Positions 52,324-60,846 of a stretch of 64,000 bases of DNA are shown here, in pieces (positions within the stretch are counted from its first letter, which is position 1; every line of letters begins with the position of its first letter). The stretch comes from Coprobacillus cateniformis (lineage in GTDB: Bacteria; Bacillota_I; Bacilli_A; Erysipelotrichales; Coprobacillaceae). The stretch is taken from NCBI RefSeq assembly GCF_009767585.1, contig NZ_WSNW01000001.1:1518090-1582089 (forward strand), written 5' to 3'. The notes beneath the pieces are model-generated. The model had not been told where the DNA came from. It worked only from the letters and a program-made list of their open reading frames with translations, and ran no database searches. The position numbers and the translations under genes are program-made.

Positions 52324-55300
52324 TTATTTAGACTTTTTTACTCTGCGGAATCTCTTATAACATGCAAAGATAAGACCAGCAGCGGAAATCCCCATCATGG
52401 CGAATAATGCGGCAAATGGCGTATTGTCACCTGTCTTTGGTGATGTGCTTGCCTTAGTTGGTGTGCTAGGTTCATCTGGTGTGGTAGGGGATTCTGGTTT
52501 CTCTTTGATTGTTACAGTCTGCCCCTCATCTTTGATGTCCTTATGTTCAGCCACTTTGATAGGCTCTTCTGGATTGGTTACGTCATATAATTCTTCAAAA
52601 GTAACAAGCTCCTTACCTGCAAGCTCACTGGCATTGAATGTAAATTCAATCTGAACTTCCATCTTCGTGTCAGTAGCGGTAAAAGTAAGGTCATTTTCCA
52701 CACGTTTACCATTCGCCAGAAGTTCAGCATTTTCAGACTTCACCATTTCCCAACCTTTAAGAGTGTATTTCACGCCTTTTTCCAAACCGTCTAAAGTGAC
52801 CGTATCAACGATAGTTACTTTGTCGTCTACTTCAATCGTCTTTTCACCTGTTGCCTTATCGGTAGCGATTGTGTGCATAGTGATGATACGTTCCGTAATC
52901 GTCACTGTTTGCCCTTCGTCCTCAATGTCCTTGTGTTCTGCCACCTTTGTAGGCTCGTCTGGATTGGATAAATCGTATAATTCCTCGAATGTTACTAGGT
53001 CTTTTCCTGCAAGCTCACTGGCATTGAATGTAAAGGCAATCTGGACTTCCATGCTAGAATCTTTTGCAGTAAAGGTATAGTCACTTTCTACAGGTTCACC
53101 GCCAATCAAAAGCTGTGCGTTTTCAGACTTCACCATCTGCCAGCCTTTGAGCTGATAGGTTGTACCTTTTTCCAAGCCATCTAAAGTGACCGTATCAATG
53201 ACAGTTACCTCTTTACCAGCAACAATCATCTTTTCACCTGTGGCTTTGTCGACAGCGTTGGTATGAATTTCAATCACTCGTTCTTCGATAGTCACGGTCT
53301 GCCCCTCATCCTCAATGTCCTTGTGTTCTGCCACTTTGATAGGCTCTTCTGGATTGGATAAGTCGTACAATTCCTCGAATGTCACAAGGTCTTTTCCGCC
53401 AAGAGCAGAAGCATTGAACGTATAGGAAACCTCAACTTCCATTTCTGATTTTTTCGCAGTGAATGTGTAATTACTTTCCACAGGTTGACCGTCAATCAAA
53501 AGCTGTGCGTTTTCAGACTTCACCATTTGCCAGCCTTTCAACTGATATTTTGTGCCTTTTGTCAAACCATCTAAAGTCACAGTATCAACGATAGTCACGT
53601 TCTTTCCAGCAACGATTGATTTTTCACCTGTCACCTTATCTGTGGCAGTCGTATGGATAGTGATTTCTGGCTCGTATTCATCTGTAAGCGTACCTAAATC
53701 CACGACTACTTTATTTCTTGACACCACTACATCAAATGCCGGAATTAGCGTCATTCCCTTGTTGGAATCGCAGCGTAATTCTTCGATTGTGTAAGTATCA
53801 TAGAGCAATGCACCTTTGCTGTCGTCTGGTGTGGAAGTACCGAACCAGATACCGTCCTCACTGGTCTTTCCGGCGTTGGTATTCTGCTTATGAGATACCC
53901 AATCAGAGGAAGTGGAAAGCTGACCATTTGCGTCTGTCACAATGATATGGCTCTCACCAGTCGTCTTGCCTGTGATCCTAAAGGGAACATTCGCAAGTCG
54001 CTTGTGAGTGCCAGCACCGATTTTTACACCCTCAATATCTCCACGCTTAATCTGGTTGTAGATGGAATGTGCTTCATCTGTTAAATCCACGATTTTTCCA
54101 TCTTCTGTGATTTCAAATTCAATCGGTTTTGCACCGTCCGTCAAATATCCCTCTGGGGCGTTGCTTTCCTCAATATGGTATTTTCCGTATGGTAATGTAT
54201 CGGCGGCAGTTGTAGCGATACCGTCAACGCCAGTATGGATTGTTTTGACGACTTCATTCTTGTTGTATAACTTGCCATTTACCAAGACAGCGTTATCATT
54301 TAAGGAAATGATTTCAAAGGCAGTATCTTTCAAAGTCGCACCGCCTTGTGCTTTTGTATCTTTGGTTTCAAGGTCACGTTTCTGGATTTTGACACCGCCA
54401 CGGATAACCTTGTCTAATACGGAATACTGGTTGCTGCCGCTTAACGCTGCAAGCTCACCATCTTCTGTAATCTGTGCCACATAGACACCTTTTATCTGTT
54501 CAGAACTTCCGGCAGCCTGCATATAAGCACCCTCCAATAAGTAACCGTTTGGAGCTGTCTTTTCTTCTACAGTGATAGTACCAAGCGGCAAGCAGATAGT
54601 ACCATTCTGTGTATAGAAGCTGTCACCCAATACCTTGTAGGAATCGGCTAATCTTGTGATGTAATGGACTTCATTGTTGCTGTCTTTTTCAGCGATTGTC
54701 TTTGTCGTCCATGTGCGTGTTGGTTCTGATGGAAGATTGTCTTTTGTATAGTAACCGTCATAATACTTCCAGACGAACTCCGCACCCTCTAAAGAAGCGT
54801 TACCCTGTGGCGTAGCTTTGGAAATTTCCATATCAATCTTGAAAAGCTCAACCAAAGTGTCAGTGACTTTTGGTTTGTCGCTGACTTTTAAAGTCGTAGT
54901 TTCATTAACCTTGACCGTCATAGTATAGACGTTCTTATCTAACTGGAATCCCTTTGGAGCTTTCGTTTCTTTCACATAGTATGTCGCAGCTCTTAATTCC
55001 ACAGTGTCCGTATTACCATTGGCATTTGTCGTAAGTATGGCAACAGATTTCGTGCAGCCTTTATCAGAATAGACACCATAAGTCGCACCAGAGAGAGAAT
55101 AGCAGTCATTCCCGTTTGTGACTGTGGTATTACTGGAAGATTTCTGAATCTTGCCATTGCCGACAGCCAGCTCTGCGAAGAACTGTCCTAAATCCTGCCC
55201 CTCACCAGTGTAGATATAACCGTAACAGTCATAGCGTCCTTTATTTTCTCTTACAAAGGCTTTCGCTCCGGCGAATACTTCATCTTGCACGGATTTTGAG

Positions 55301-55758
55301 ATTTCATCATAGGAAGCTCGTACATTGTCACAGCTCCACCCAAGATGGACGCTCAATCTCTGCCAGACTACAAGCTGTCTTAAAAGGTAGGCGTGCTGGC
55401 TGCTCAATCCTGTATGGCTTTTCGTGTACTGTTTGACGTATTCAAGAGATAAAGCAACGTCCTCTATCTGGTCGGCAGTCATGCGTGTACTTGCGTCACT
55501 TCTGGTCTTATATCCATTCTTAAAGCCTGTGTTGATGTCGATACAATAAGCGTCCTCGCCCTCAACGGTCATATGCCCCTCATTAAATGTAGAGCCGATA
55601 GAACCATCATTCATTACTTTCTCAACAATGCCGACACGTTCCTCCGATTCTGTCCAGTATTGTGTTTCCGCAGCATGGACAGCAGTTGTGGGTAGAGCAG
55701 TAAAGACGGTTGCGAGAGTAAGAACACCTGTAAGCAATCGTTTCAATATCTTATTCAT
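52324..55758 (-). CDS. Thioester and VaFE-repeat surface adhesin with sortase signal
   Basis: A 1144-residue cell-wall protein. Signal peptide 1-30; thioester-type domain about 32-190 (EDAYCIDINTGF and LLRQLVVWQRLS); four SpaA/prealbumin-like domains to about 700 (ATYYVKETKAPKGFQL, YGKYHIEESNAPEGYLT); three VaFE repeats of 130 residues (VTFEELYD each), nearly identical, 390 bases per unit; a TP-rich spacer; SPKTGDN sorting signal, membrane helix and RRVKKSK tail. SPKTG deviates from LPXTG at the first position. Thioester domains bind host or bacterial surfaces covalently, so this may aid mating contact or colonisation. Sits at the outer end of the element. Confidence 0.88.
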   Translation of the reverse strand: MNKILKRLLTGVLTLATVFTALPTTAVHAAETQYWTESEERVGIVEKVMNDGSIGSTFNEGHMTVEGEDAYCIDINTGFKNGYKTRSDASTRMTADQIEDVALSLEYVKQYTKSHTGLSSQHAYLLRQLVVWQRLSVHLGWSCDNVRASYDEISKSVQDEVFAGAKAFVRENKGRYDCYGYIYTGEGQDLGQFFAELAVGNGKIQKSSSNTTVTNGNDCYSLSGATYGVYSDKGCTKSVAILTTNANGNTDTVELRAATYYVKETKAPKGFQLDKNVYTMTVKVNETTTLKVSDKPKVTDTLVELFKIDMEISKATPQGNASLEGAEFVWKYYDGYYTKDNLPSEPTRTWTTKTIAEKDSNNEVHYITRLADSYKVLGDSFYTQNGTICLPLGTITVEEKTAPNGYLLEGAYMQAAGSSEQIKGVYVAQITEDGELAALSGSNQYSVLDKVIRGGVKIQKRDLETKDTKAQGGATLKDTAFEIISLNDNAVLVNGKLYNKNEVVKTIHTGVDGIATTAADTLPYGKYHIEESNAPEGYLTDGAKPIEFEITEDGKIVDLTDEAHSIYNQIKRGDIEGVKIGAGTHKRLANVPFRITGKTTGESHIIVTDANGQLSTSSDWVSHKQNTNAGKTSEDGIWFGTSTPDDSKGALLYDTYTIEELRCDSNKGMTLIPAFDVVVSRNKVVVDLGTLTDEYEPEITIHTTATDKVTGEKSIVAGKNVTIVDTVTLDGLTKGTKYQLKGWQMVKSENAQLLIDGQPVESNYTFTAKKSEMEVEVSYTFNASALGGKDLVTFEELYDLSNPEEPIKVAEHKDIEDEGQTVTIEERVIEIHTNAVDKATGEKMIVAGKEVTVIDTVTLDGLEKGTTYQLKGWQMVKSENAQLLIGGEPVESDYTFTAKDSSMEVQIAFTFNASELAGKDLVTFEELYDLSNPDEPTKVAEHKDIEDEGQTVTITERIITMHTIATDKATGEKTIEVDDKVTIVDTVTLDGLEKGVKYTLKGWEMVKSENAELLANGKRVENDLTFTATDTKMEVQIEFTFNASELAGKELVTFEELYDVTNPEEPIKVAEHKDIKDEGQTVTIKEKPESPTTPDEPSTPTKASTSPKTGDNTPFAALFAMMGISAAGLIFACYKRFRRVKKSK

Positions 55759-55824
55759 TTTTTGATTCTCCTTTCATTTGGGTAAAAAAATAGACGCTCA
55801 TTTCTGAACGTCTGGAAATAAAAA

Positions 55825-55850
55825 AGGAATACCGTTTTTCAAGTATTCCT
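55825..55850 (-). terminator. Terminator between fic 5' half and adhesin gene
   Basis: AGGAATAC (55825-55832) and GTATTCCT (55843-55850) pair; the minus strand continues with T6. A second hairpin AGACG/CGTCT lies at 55792-55813. It would shield the element from transcripts coming through fic, or attenuate the adhesin gene. Confidence 0.7.
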
Positions 55851-55903
55851 AATTCTATATGTTATTTAACTGTATTTATGTGATATGAAGTTGTTTGCTG
55901 CTG

Positions 55904-56290
55904 TTATGCCGCTATTTGTTGTTGGTATCTCAATGGTACATTACCATCACGAAATGGATGTGCTATATTCATTTCTACATATTTTTCAATTATCTCATCA
56001 AAATTAGATTGTGGCATCTCATCAATATTTTTTAAAGCTGCCCCTAAATACATAACAGGAGCAAAACGAAATCCACCTTTAGCAATATTTACATCTCTTA
56101 TTTTTCCAGCAAAATCATAAATGTCACTAAATAAATAATGGTGTATTTGTGCCAAGCCTTTAAAAGTACCAACTTCAAAAGTTTTAAGTAATTCATTTTC
56201 AAATAGATCCACTGCTTTTGCCTTACTAATCTGTTCTCCTTTGCGTGCAAGTTCTGCTGAATTATTTATACCAAGTTTATTTTTTAACAT
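55904..56290 (-). pseudogene. fic: fic 5' half, severed by the conjugative element
   Basis: Starts at ATG 56290 (AAGGAGC upstream; the 56317 start has none). The first 114 residues (MLKNKLGINNSAELARKGEQ to IAHPFR) are Fic sequence ending in the catalytic histidine region; from 55948 the frame enters the element and adds DGNVPLRYQQQIAA before a stop. Without GNGR and the C-terminal inhibitory helix it cannot be active. The missing 88 residues are at 28980-29246. Note that the element end itself encodes DGN, imitating the target motif. Confidence 0.92.
55947..55948. other. Attachment site, adhesin end
   Basis: Minus strand: CATTTCGT-GA-TGGTAATGTACC. GA at 55948-55947 is the crossover dinucleotide; beyond it the element reads TGGTAATGTACCATTGAGA, which resembles the inverted other end (ATGCAATACCACATTGGGA). 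Confidence 0.75.
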
Positions 56291-56317
56291 TTTATTTTGC
56301 TCCTTTCTTATATACAA

Positions 56318-56344
56318 AAAAAGGATTATAAATTAATCCTTTTT
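56318..56344. terminator. Terminator upstream of fic
   Basis: AAAAAGGATTA (56318-56328) and TAATCCTTTTT (56334-56344), perfect 11-base stem, 5-base loop and T-runs on both strands. It lies 28 bases upstream of the fic ATG, inside the leader, so it ends upstream transcripts or attenuates fic. The remaining bases up to 56640 hold no gene. Confidence 0.65.
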
Positions 56345-56639
56345 CTTTTTCCTTTCACCTTCACCTCAACCATTAATCATTTAATAGCTCAGAAAAGAAG
56401 AGGTAAAACGGATAACATATATACCCACTTCCTCCTCGAACGAACTGCATTAATTTAATCTTTATTAAATGTAATGTAGAAAAAAAGTTAAAAGATATAA
56501 TCTAATTTTCGTAATTATTCTTTTTGAGCATTATATCATATGATTGTTATGTACACAAATCTTATTTAACAAAATAAAAAGTCATATTCTAACATATAAC
56601 TTCTTAATAATTACTATTTATTACATTTATCACATTACC

Positions 56640-57345
56640 TGACCTTACTTAGTTCTATCTCCTGCATTTGTTCATCCATTGTTGTCACTTGGAGTTTCTC
56701 TCTTGTAACAACTATATGTAATAAATACTGATATTTCTTCTTGAGTCATTTCATCTAGTTGAAAATCTTCTTGATTTAACGTTGTTAATATTTTATTCTG
56801 TCTACTTTGTTTAATGGACTCTAACTTCTCATCCAAACTTTGCAATTCATTTTTGAGCTTTCTTTTAGTCACCTTGCATTGTTCTAAGTGTTCCTCTAAT
56901 AGACTTTCATCTTGAACGCCTCTAGATACCAGCAGCATTTCCTTATCTAGTATTTTTTTTGATTTTATCATCAACTTCTAATAGTTCTTTATTGATTTGA
57001 TCCTGTCTTGTTTTTATATCTTTTGGATTCACAAAATCCGATAATACTTTGGCTAATTCTGATTTCGTCCTCTCTTTTAAATTTAATTTACTATTAACCA
57101 TTATTCCTAATTCATTTAACAACAATGACTCCTTTAAAGTAATACTATGTGGACATGCCTCTTTGCCATTTTTCAATTTATTGGAACATCTCCATACTGG
57201 CTCTTTTTCACCATTACGTTTTCTCCAGACAGCCCTTCTAAAAAAGGAGCCACAATCTGAACAGATGATCCTATCGCTAAGATGATTTTTTCCTGAATAC
57301 CTACTTTTTGAATCATGCTTATCTAAATTTTCATAATAAAATTAT
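56640..57345 (-). pseudogene. Broken large serine recombinase, C-terminal part
   Basis: The catalytic N-terminus is gone. What remains is a zinc-ribbon (IICSDCGSFFRR, VWRCSNKLKNGKEACPH) and coiled-coil region (NSKLNLKERTKSELAKVL, LEEHLEQCKVTKRKLKNELQ). The frame breaks at an A8 run (56953-56960; one A fewer would restore it) and again near 56690. It is a relic of an earlier mobile element at this edge of the island, not related closely to the two intact recombinases of the window. Confidence 0.85.
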
Positions 57346-57401
57346 TAATATTTTATCTTATTGTCTAATAACGAAATACCCTCCCAAAAATATTGATTAA
57401 A

Positions 57402-58328
57402 TTAATAACGTAATGGTATTTTTGATTTCCTTATAGTTTCTTGATTAATATTTTCAAATTTTCCTATAGTCACATTTAAAATATTAGTACGGATATCTTC
57501 ATACTCCATTGTGGGTGAAACTGTTATACCCTGCAAACAAGATTTATTAAATTCAACTTCAATATAAGGTATTAAATATCCATTCCTTTCAAATATTCCT
57601 GATTCATTAGCTATAGTATCATATTCACCTTCTTTATTTATATATAGATCAATAATTATTCTATACTCTTTTTCAATCGAGAAACATTCTGGCTTAAAAA
57701 AAGTACCAATCATAAGTAATTTATCAACTAACCATTCAAATAAAAGATTATCTGTATTGCCATATTTATCATAATGAGTTCTAAATTTATCAATTATCTC
57801 ATAAACTATTTTATCCTGTTCTTCTTTATTGTAGATTACTTTTCCACCATAAGGTTTCGGTCTATTCCCAGAAGGCAACTTCGGTTTTATATTTAGCTTA
57901 CTTAATAAATCATTAGACTTGAATTTTAAATTATATCCCTTAATTCCCTCACCTCTAGTATAATAATTCCATAAACCAAGATTATCCTCATCATATGAAA
58001 AAGATATTTGATACACATAAAATCCTCGCCCTCGAGATGGCATTTTCTTTCTATTTTTACACTCTTCTCTTAAGTATCTATAGAATTCATCTTTGAAACT
58101 ATTTTCATCTATTAAATTAATACAGTTATCTAAAACATATAAACCTTCTGTTTTATCGTTTAAATACTGTCTATCAGTAAACCAAAATCGATTTTTACTT
58201 AATATACTATTTAAAACAGACGGGGACGTATAATGAAAAATATCAATATCTTGTTTTTTTAAATATTCATCTACTCCCATGCTATTGTATAGCTTAACAA
58301 GCTCTTTTGCATCTTCATGAAATAACAA
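57402..58328 (-). CDS. DUF2971 protein
   Basis: A 308-residue protein with the DUF2971 opening DIFHYTSPSVLNSILSKNRFWFTDRQYLNDKTEG (about 28-62), a central GRGFYVYQISFSYDEDNLGLWNYYTRG block and a C-terminal FFKPECFSIEKEYRIIID. The fold is thought to resemble ADP-ribosyltransferase-like or related toxins in some analyses, but its activity is unknown. Last gene of the four-gene operon, 12 bases after the ASCH gene. DUF2971 genes are common in defence islands. Confidence 0.85.
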   Translation of the reverse strand: MLFHEDAKELVKLYNSMGVDEYLKKQDIDIFHYTSPSVLNSILSKNRFWFTDRQYLNDKTEGLYVLDNCINLIDENSFKDEFYRYLREECKNRKKMPSRGRGFYVYQISFSYDEDNLGLWNYYTRGEGIKGYNLKFKSNDLLSKLNIKPKLPSGNRPKPYGGKVIYNKEEQDKIVYEIIDKFRTHYDKYGNTDNLLFEWLVDKLLMIGTFFKPECFSIEKEYRIIIDLYINKEGEYDTIANESGIFERNGYLIPYIEVEFNKSCLQGITVSPTMEYEDIRTNILNVTIGKFENINQETIRKSKIPLRY

Positions 58329-58340
58329 TTCTAATTCCTC

Positions 58341-58715
58341 CTAATCTAAATAAACATATGACTGTGGATAATAATTAATATTAAAATCATCTAGTGACCT
58401 CGCATTATTATATTTTTTTACTTTTCCTAGTACATATGCCACTGCTTTATTTCTTCCTTCAAAATACTTATCATAAGATTTTTTATTGATGCCCCCGCTT
58501 TGTGAAGTTTCTTTCCAAATATTTATAGGAGAGCCCTCTAATGTATCTATTAATTCAACTTCACCAAGAACTTTCATTACTGGAGAAGTCACATAAATAA
58601 CAATTGCATCTACATTTGTTCTTTTGAATCTATTCTTTCTATACTCAAATGTTTTACTACCTTCTAAAATTTGCATTGCATATTCTGGTTTAATCGGCAT
58701 TAAAACTTTACACAC
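58341..58715 (-). CDS. ASCH (PUA-like) domain protein
   Basis: A 124-residue single-domain protein: MPIKPEYAMQILEGSKTFEYRKNRFKR is the ASCH/PUA-like RNA-binding signature, followed by VIYVTSPVMKVLGEVELIDT. Probably recognises RNA or a modified nucleotide. 32 bases after the PIN-GNAT fusion gene, whose own C-terminus seems to carry a similar domain. Confidence 0.83.
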   Translation of the reverse strand: MCKVLMPIKPEYAMQILEGSKTFEYRKNRFKRTNVDAIVIYVTSPVMKVLGEVELIDTLEGSPINIWKETSQSGGINKKSYDKYFEGRNKAVAYVLGKVKKYNNARSLDDFNINYYPQSYVYLD

Positions 58716-58747
58716 TATTTATTCCCCCTTACATTGTTATTTGTATA

Positions 58748-60241
58748 TTATATTTTAATTTGCTTATCACTTCCACTTAATTTTACTATTTTTTCAAATT
58801 TCTCTTTTGATAATTTTTGGATAGATTGAGGTGCTGCTTTTACAATATCCTCAGCTATTGCCACTTTAAGAGGTATATGTATTGGTAAGTTCACATAGTA
58901 TTTAAATAAAATAATTAAATATCCATTTTCATAAGCCTCTTTTAAATATGATGATGGATAAACCGTTCTTCGCCTTACTATCTTTTCAAAAGCATCAAAA
59001 CTTTCAATTTCATTTGCTCTAAAGGCATCATCAACTACACAAACACATGCAATAGATTTTTTAATTTGACTGGTATAAAAAACTAATATATCATTCTTCT
59101 TCATTGGTTTTATCTTACTCTTTGATATATATACTTTCTTTATAACATTGCTATAAGTAGATGTTCCATCTAAATCGTAAAAGGATAATTGATGATTATT
59201 AAATAAATCAGGGAAAAGCATCTGTCCAAATTCCTCTTGTATTGACAGTATATATATATCTTGTTCATCTAGTTTTATTATTGGATAATTTGTTTTGTCA
59301 AAATACATTCTTTTTAGATAAACACCCTCTTTTTCAAATGTACCATCTTGTTTTTGAGTCTCTTTATATGTATACAAATCAAAACCATACTCTTTAAATA
59401 AGTTTATTAATCTATCTTGTTTATCAAAAATAGTAACATATACTTCATAAATATTTTTTCTTATAGCATAATCTATAGCAATCTTAATAAAAGCCTCACC
59501 TATTGATTTCCCATTATCTTCAACCTTGAATGTAGATATCTTAACTCTTTTTCCTTTTTGAAATGGTGTATCAAAGCTACTATAGTCTTCCTTTTCATCT
59601 TCTGTTTTAAGCATTAAAAACGCTCCTAGTTTACCATTATCCTTATAAGTCACTCTAGCAATTTCATGTTTTAACTTTTTTTTAGTTAGCCAATCATTAA
59701 ACCCTTTATAATCCTGTCTTAATGAATCGAAAAATGAATCTTCATTATCAATGTTATATAGATATTCTTTTTTGATTATTGCTGGTGTTTTCAATAAAAT
59801 AGAATCATACTTATTTGATAACAAGCTTAGTGCCTTAGATATTGTAAGTACTTTGTCTGATAAACCTAACTTTTCTGACTTTTTTAAAATTCCTTTATCA
59901 TTCGTTATTAAATAACTAACACAGTTTCTATACACTGTATATAATAAATTATTATCTATGTATTCATGCTCATTACCATTTTTTTCACATTTTGTAATAA
60001 ACTCTTGTGTAACAATTGGAATATCCTCTAATTTTTTATATATCCCTACTTTAGATAAAATAACTTGTCTTTGACGTTCATCCTTATGCTTAGATAACTC
60101 ATCAATAGACATTGGATGAACACATAATTTATAATCCATTGAATCCATAAGTAATCTAGAAAGTAATTGAACATCTGGTTCTAAAATCTTTTCCCCTTCT
60201 CGATATATTAAGATATTAGTATCTAATAGAATATACTCCAT
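58748..60241 (-). CDS. PIN nuclease - GNAT acetyltransferase - PUA/ASCH-like fusion
   Basis: 497 residues in three parts. Residues 1-140 are a PIN domain with acidic residues in YILLDTNILIYREG, SIDELSKH and YLITNDKGILKKS. About 185-320 is a GNAT domain (VSTFKVEDNGKSIGEAFIKI-like A motif, then DKQDRLINLFKEYGFDLY). About 335-490 resembles an ASCH/EVE-like PUA fold (KIKPMKKNDILVFYTSQIKKS, IACVCVVDDAF). PIN domains cut RNA, GNATs of toxin type acetylate aminoacyl-tRNA, and PUA-like domains bind RNA, so an RNA-directed function is likely. Stop of the P-loop gene is 2 bases upstream. Confidence 0.82.
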   Translation of the reverse strand: MEYILLDTNILIYREGEKILEPDVQLLSRLLMDSMDYKLCVHPMSIDELSKHKDERQRQVILSKVGIYKKLEDIPIVTQEFITKCEKNGNEHEYIDNNLLYTVYRNCVSYLITNDKGILKKSEKLGLSDKVLTISKALSLLSNKYDSILLKTPAIIKKEYLYNIDNEDSFFDSLRQDYKGFNDWLTKKKLKHEIARVTYKDNGKLGAFLMLKTEDEKEDYSSFDTPFQKGKRVKISTFKVEDNGKSIGEAFIKIAIDYAIRKNIYEVYVTIFDKQDRLINLFKEYGFDLYTYKETQKQDGTFEKEGVYLKRMYFDKTNYPIIKLDEQDIYILSIQEEFGQMLFPDLFNNHQLSFYDLDGTSTYSNVIKKVYISKSKIKPMKKNDILVFYTSQIKKSIACVCVVDDAFRANEIESFDAFEKIVRRRTVYPSSYLKEAYENGYLIILFKYYVNLPIHIPLKVAIAEDIVKAAPQSIQKLSKEKFEKIVKLSGSDKQIKI

Positions 60242-60243
60242 AT

Positions 60244-60789
60244 CTAATTCACCCCTTCAAGTATATTATCAAAAATAAGTAATATTTTTTTCAAATCTTC
60301 TCCATCATATTTCATTCTATAAAAATATAATGGAACATTATAAGTTTTAGAAACATAAATAGCTTGGTTTTTCTCGCTTAAAAGTAGTTTATCTATAAAT
60401 TCATTATTATATTTTTTTTGATCTCTATTATATAGATTTTGCAATATTAATTCAGAGCTAGATTCAATTAATACTATTGCCTCTAAGGATAATTGTTTAA
60501 AAATATCCTTATCCAATAAAATGATATTATTATTTGGTGCTTTTAAGCAAAAATGACCATTTACTATAAATATTTCATCTTTAATTTGTGAAACCTGTTC
60601 TACTAAAATATTTTGATTTAAGTTACTATCTTTCACATATTTATTTTTACCATATGATTCTTTATTCTGTTTAGAAATTAAATCACTTGCTGAATATGAA
60701 GGAATTTTTAAAATATTAGCTAATTGATTACATATAGTTGTCTTCCCCACACCATAACTTCCTGCAATAAAAATAATCTTTTTATCCAT
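60244..60789 (-). CDS. P-loop kinase-like ATP-binding protein
   Basis: A 181-residue P-loop protein: Walker A IIFIAGSYGVGKTTICNQ at 4-21, a nucleotide-kinase-like layout (FIVNGHFCLKAPNNNIILL, then the lid region NLYNRDQKKYNNEFID). It resembles adenylate/shikimate kinase-like NTPases rather than AAA+ motors. Substrate unknown; a nucleotide or RNA-end kinase is possible. First gene of the operon, in 2-base proximity with the PIN-GNAT fusion gene. Confidence 0.82.
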   Translation of the reverse strand: MDKKIIFIAGSYGVGKTTICNQLANILKIPSYSASDLISKQNKESYGKNKYVKDSNLNQNILVEQVSQIKDEIFIVNGHFCLKAPNNNIILLDKDIFKQLSLEAIVLIESSSELILQNLYNRDQKKYNNEFIDKLLLSEKNQAIYVSKTYNVPLYFYRMKYDGEDLKKILLIFDNILEGVN

Positions 60790-60846
60790 ACCCTCACCCC
60801 TCTATGTTTATAATTATATCTTTTAAATCAACATTTTCCAATTATT

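Larger units (their letters stand above)
29246..55947 (-). mobile_element. Tn916/Tn5397-family integrative conjugative element, 26.7 kb
   Basis: Bounded by GA dinucleotides in fic. Transfer genes run on the minus strand in Tn916 order: two DUF961 (orf23/orf22), FtsK (orf21), oriT, relaxase (orf20), a small membrane protein (orf19), ArdA, then orf17 to orf13. Regulators orf9, orf7 and orf8 follow, and a TndX-like recombinase replaces Int/Xis. Cargo: AraC-ABC-ABC-DtxR in the usual tet(M) place, a metallophosphoesterase, an extra 204-residue gene and a VaFE adhesin. All key genes are intact, so it should be able to transfer. GC is visibly higher than in the flanks except for the ABC cargo and the 47573 gene. 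Confidence 0.93.

Noticed and set aside
52511..53680. Regular repeats that could suggest a CRISPR or other array
   Set aside because: Units are exactly 390 bases and in frame; they encode the VaFE protein repeats. No CRISPR-like short repeat/spacer series was seen anywhere in the window.
39274..55758. Many long plus-strand frames opposite the transfer and adhesin genes
   Set aside because: Higher GC lengthens spurious frames; all are antisense to well-supported conjugation genes and show no domain.
29246..55947. Antibiotic resistance gene such as tet(M) or erm(B), expected in a Tn916/Tn5397 relative
   Set aside because: The position after orf13 holds AraC, ABC and DtxR genes; no ribosome-protection, rRNA methylase or modifying enzyme is present.
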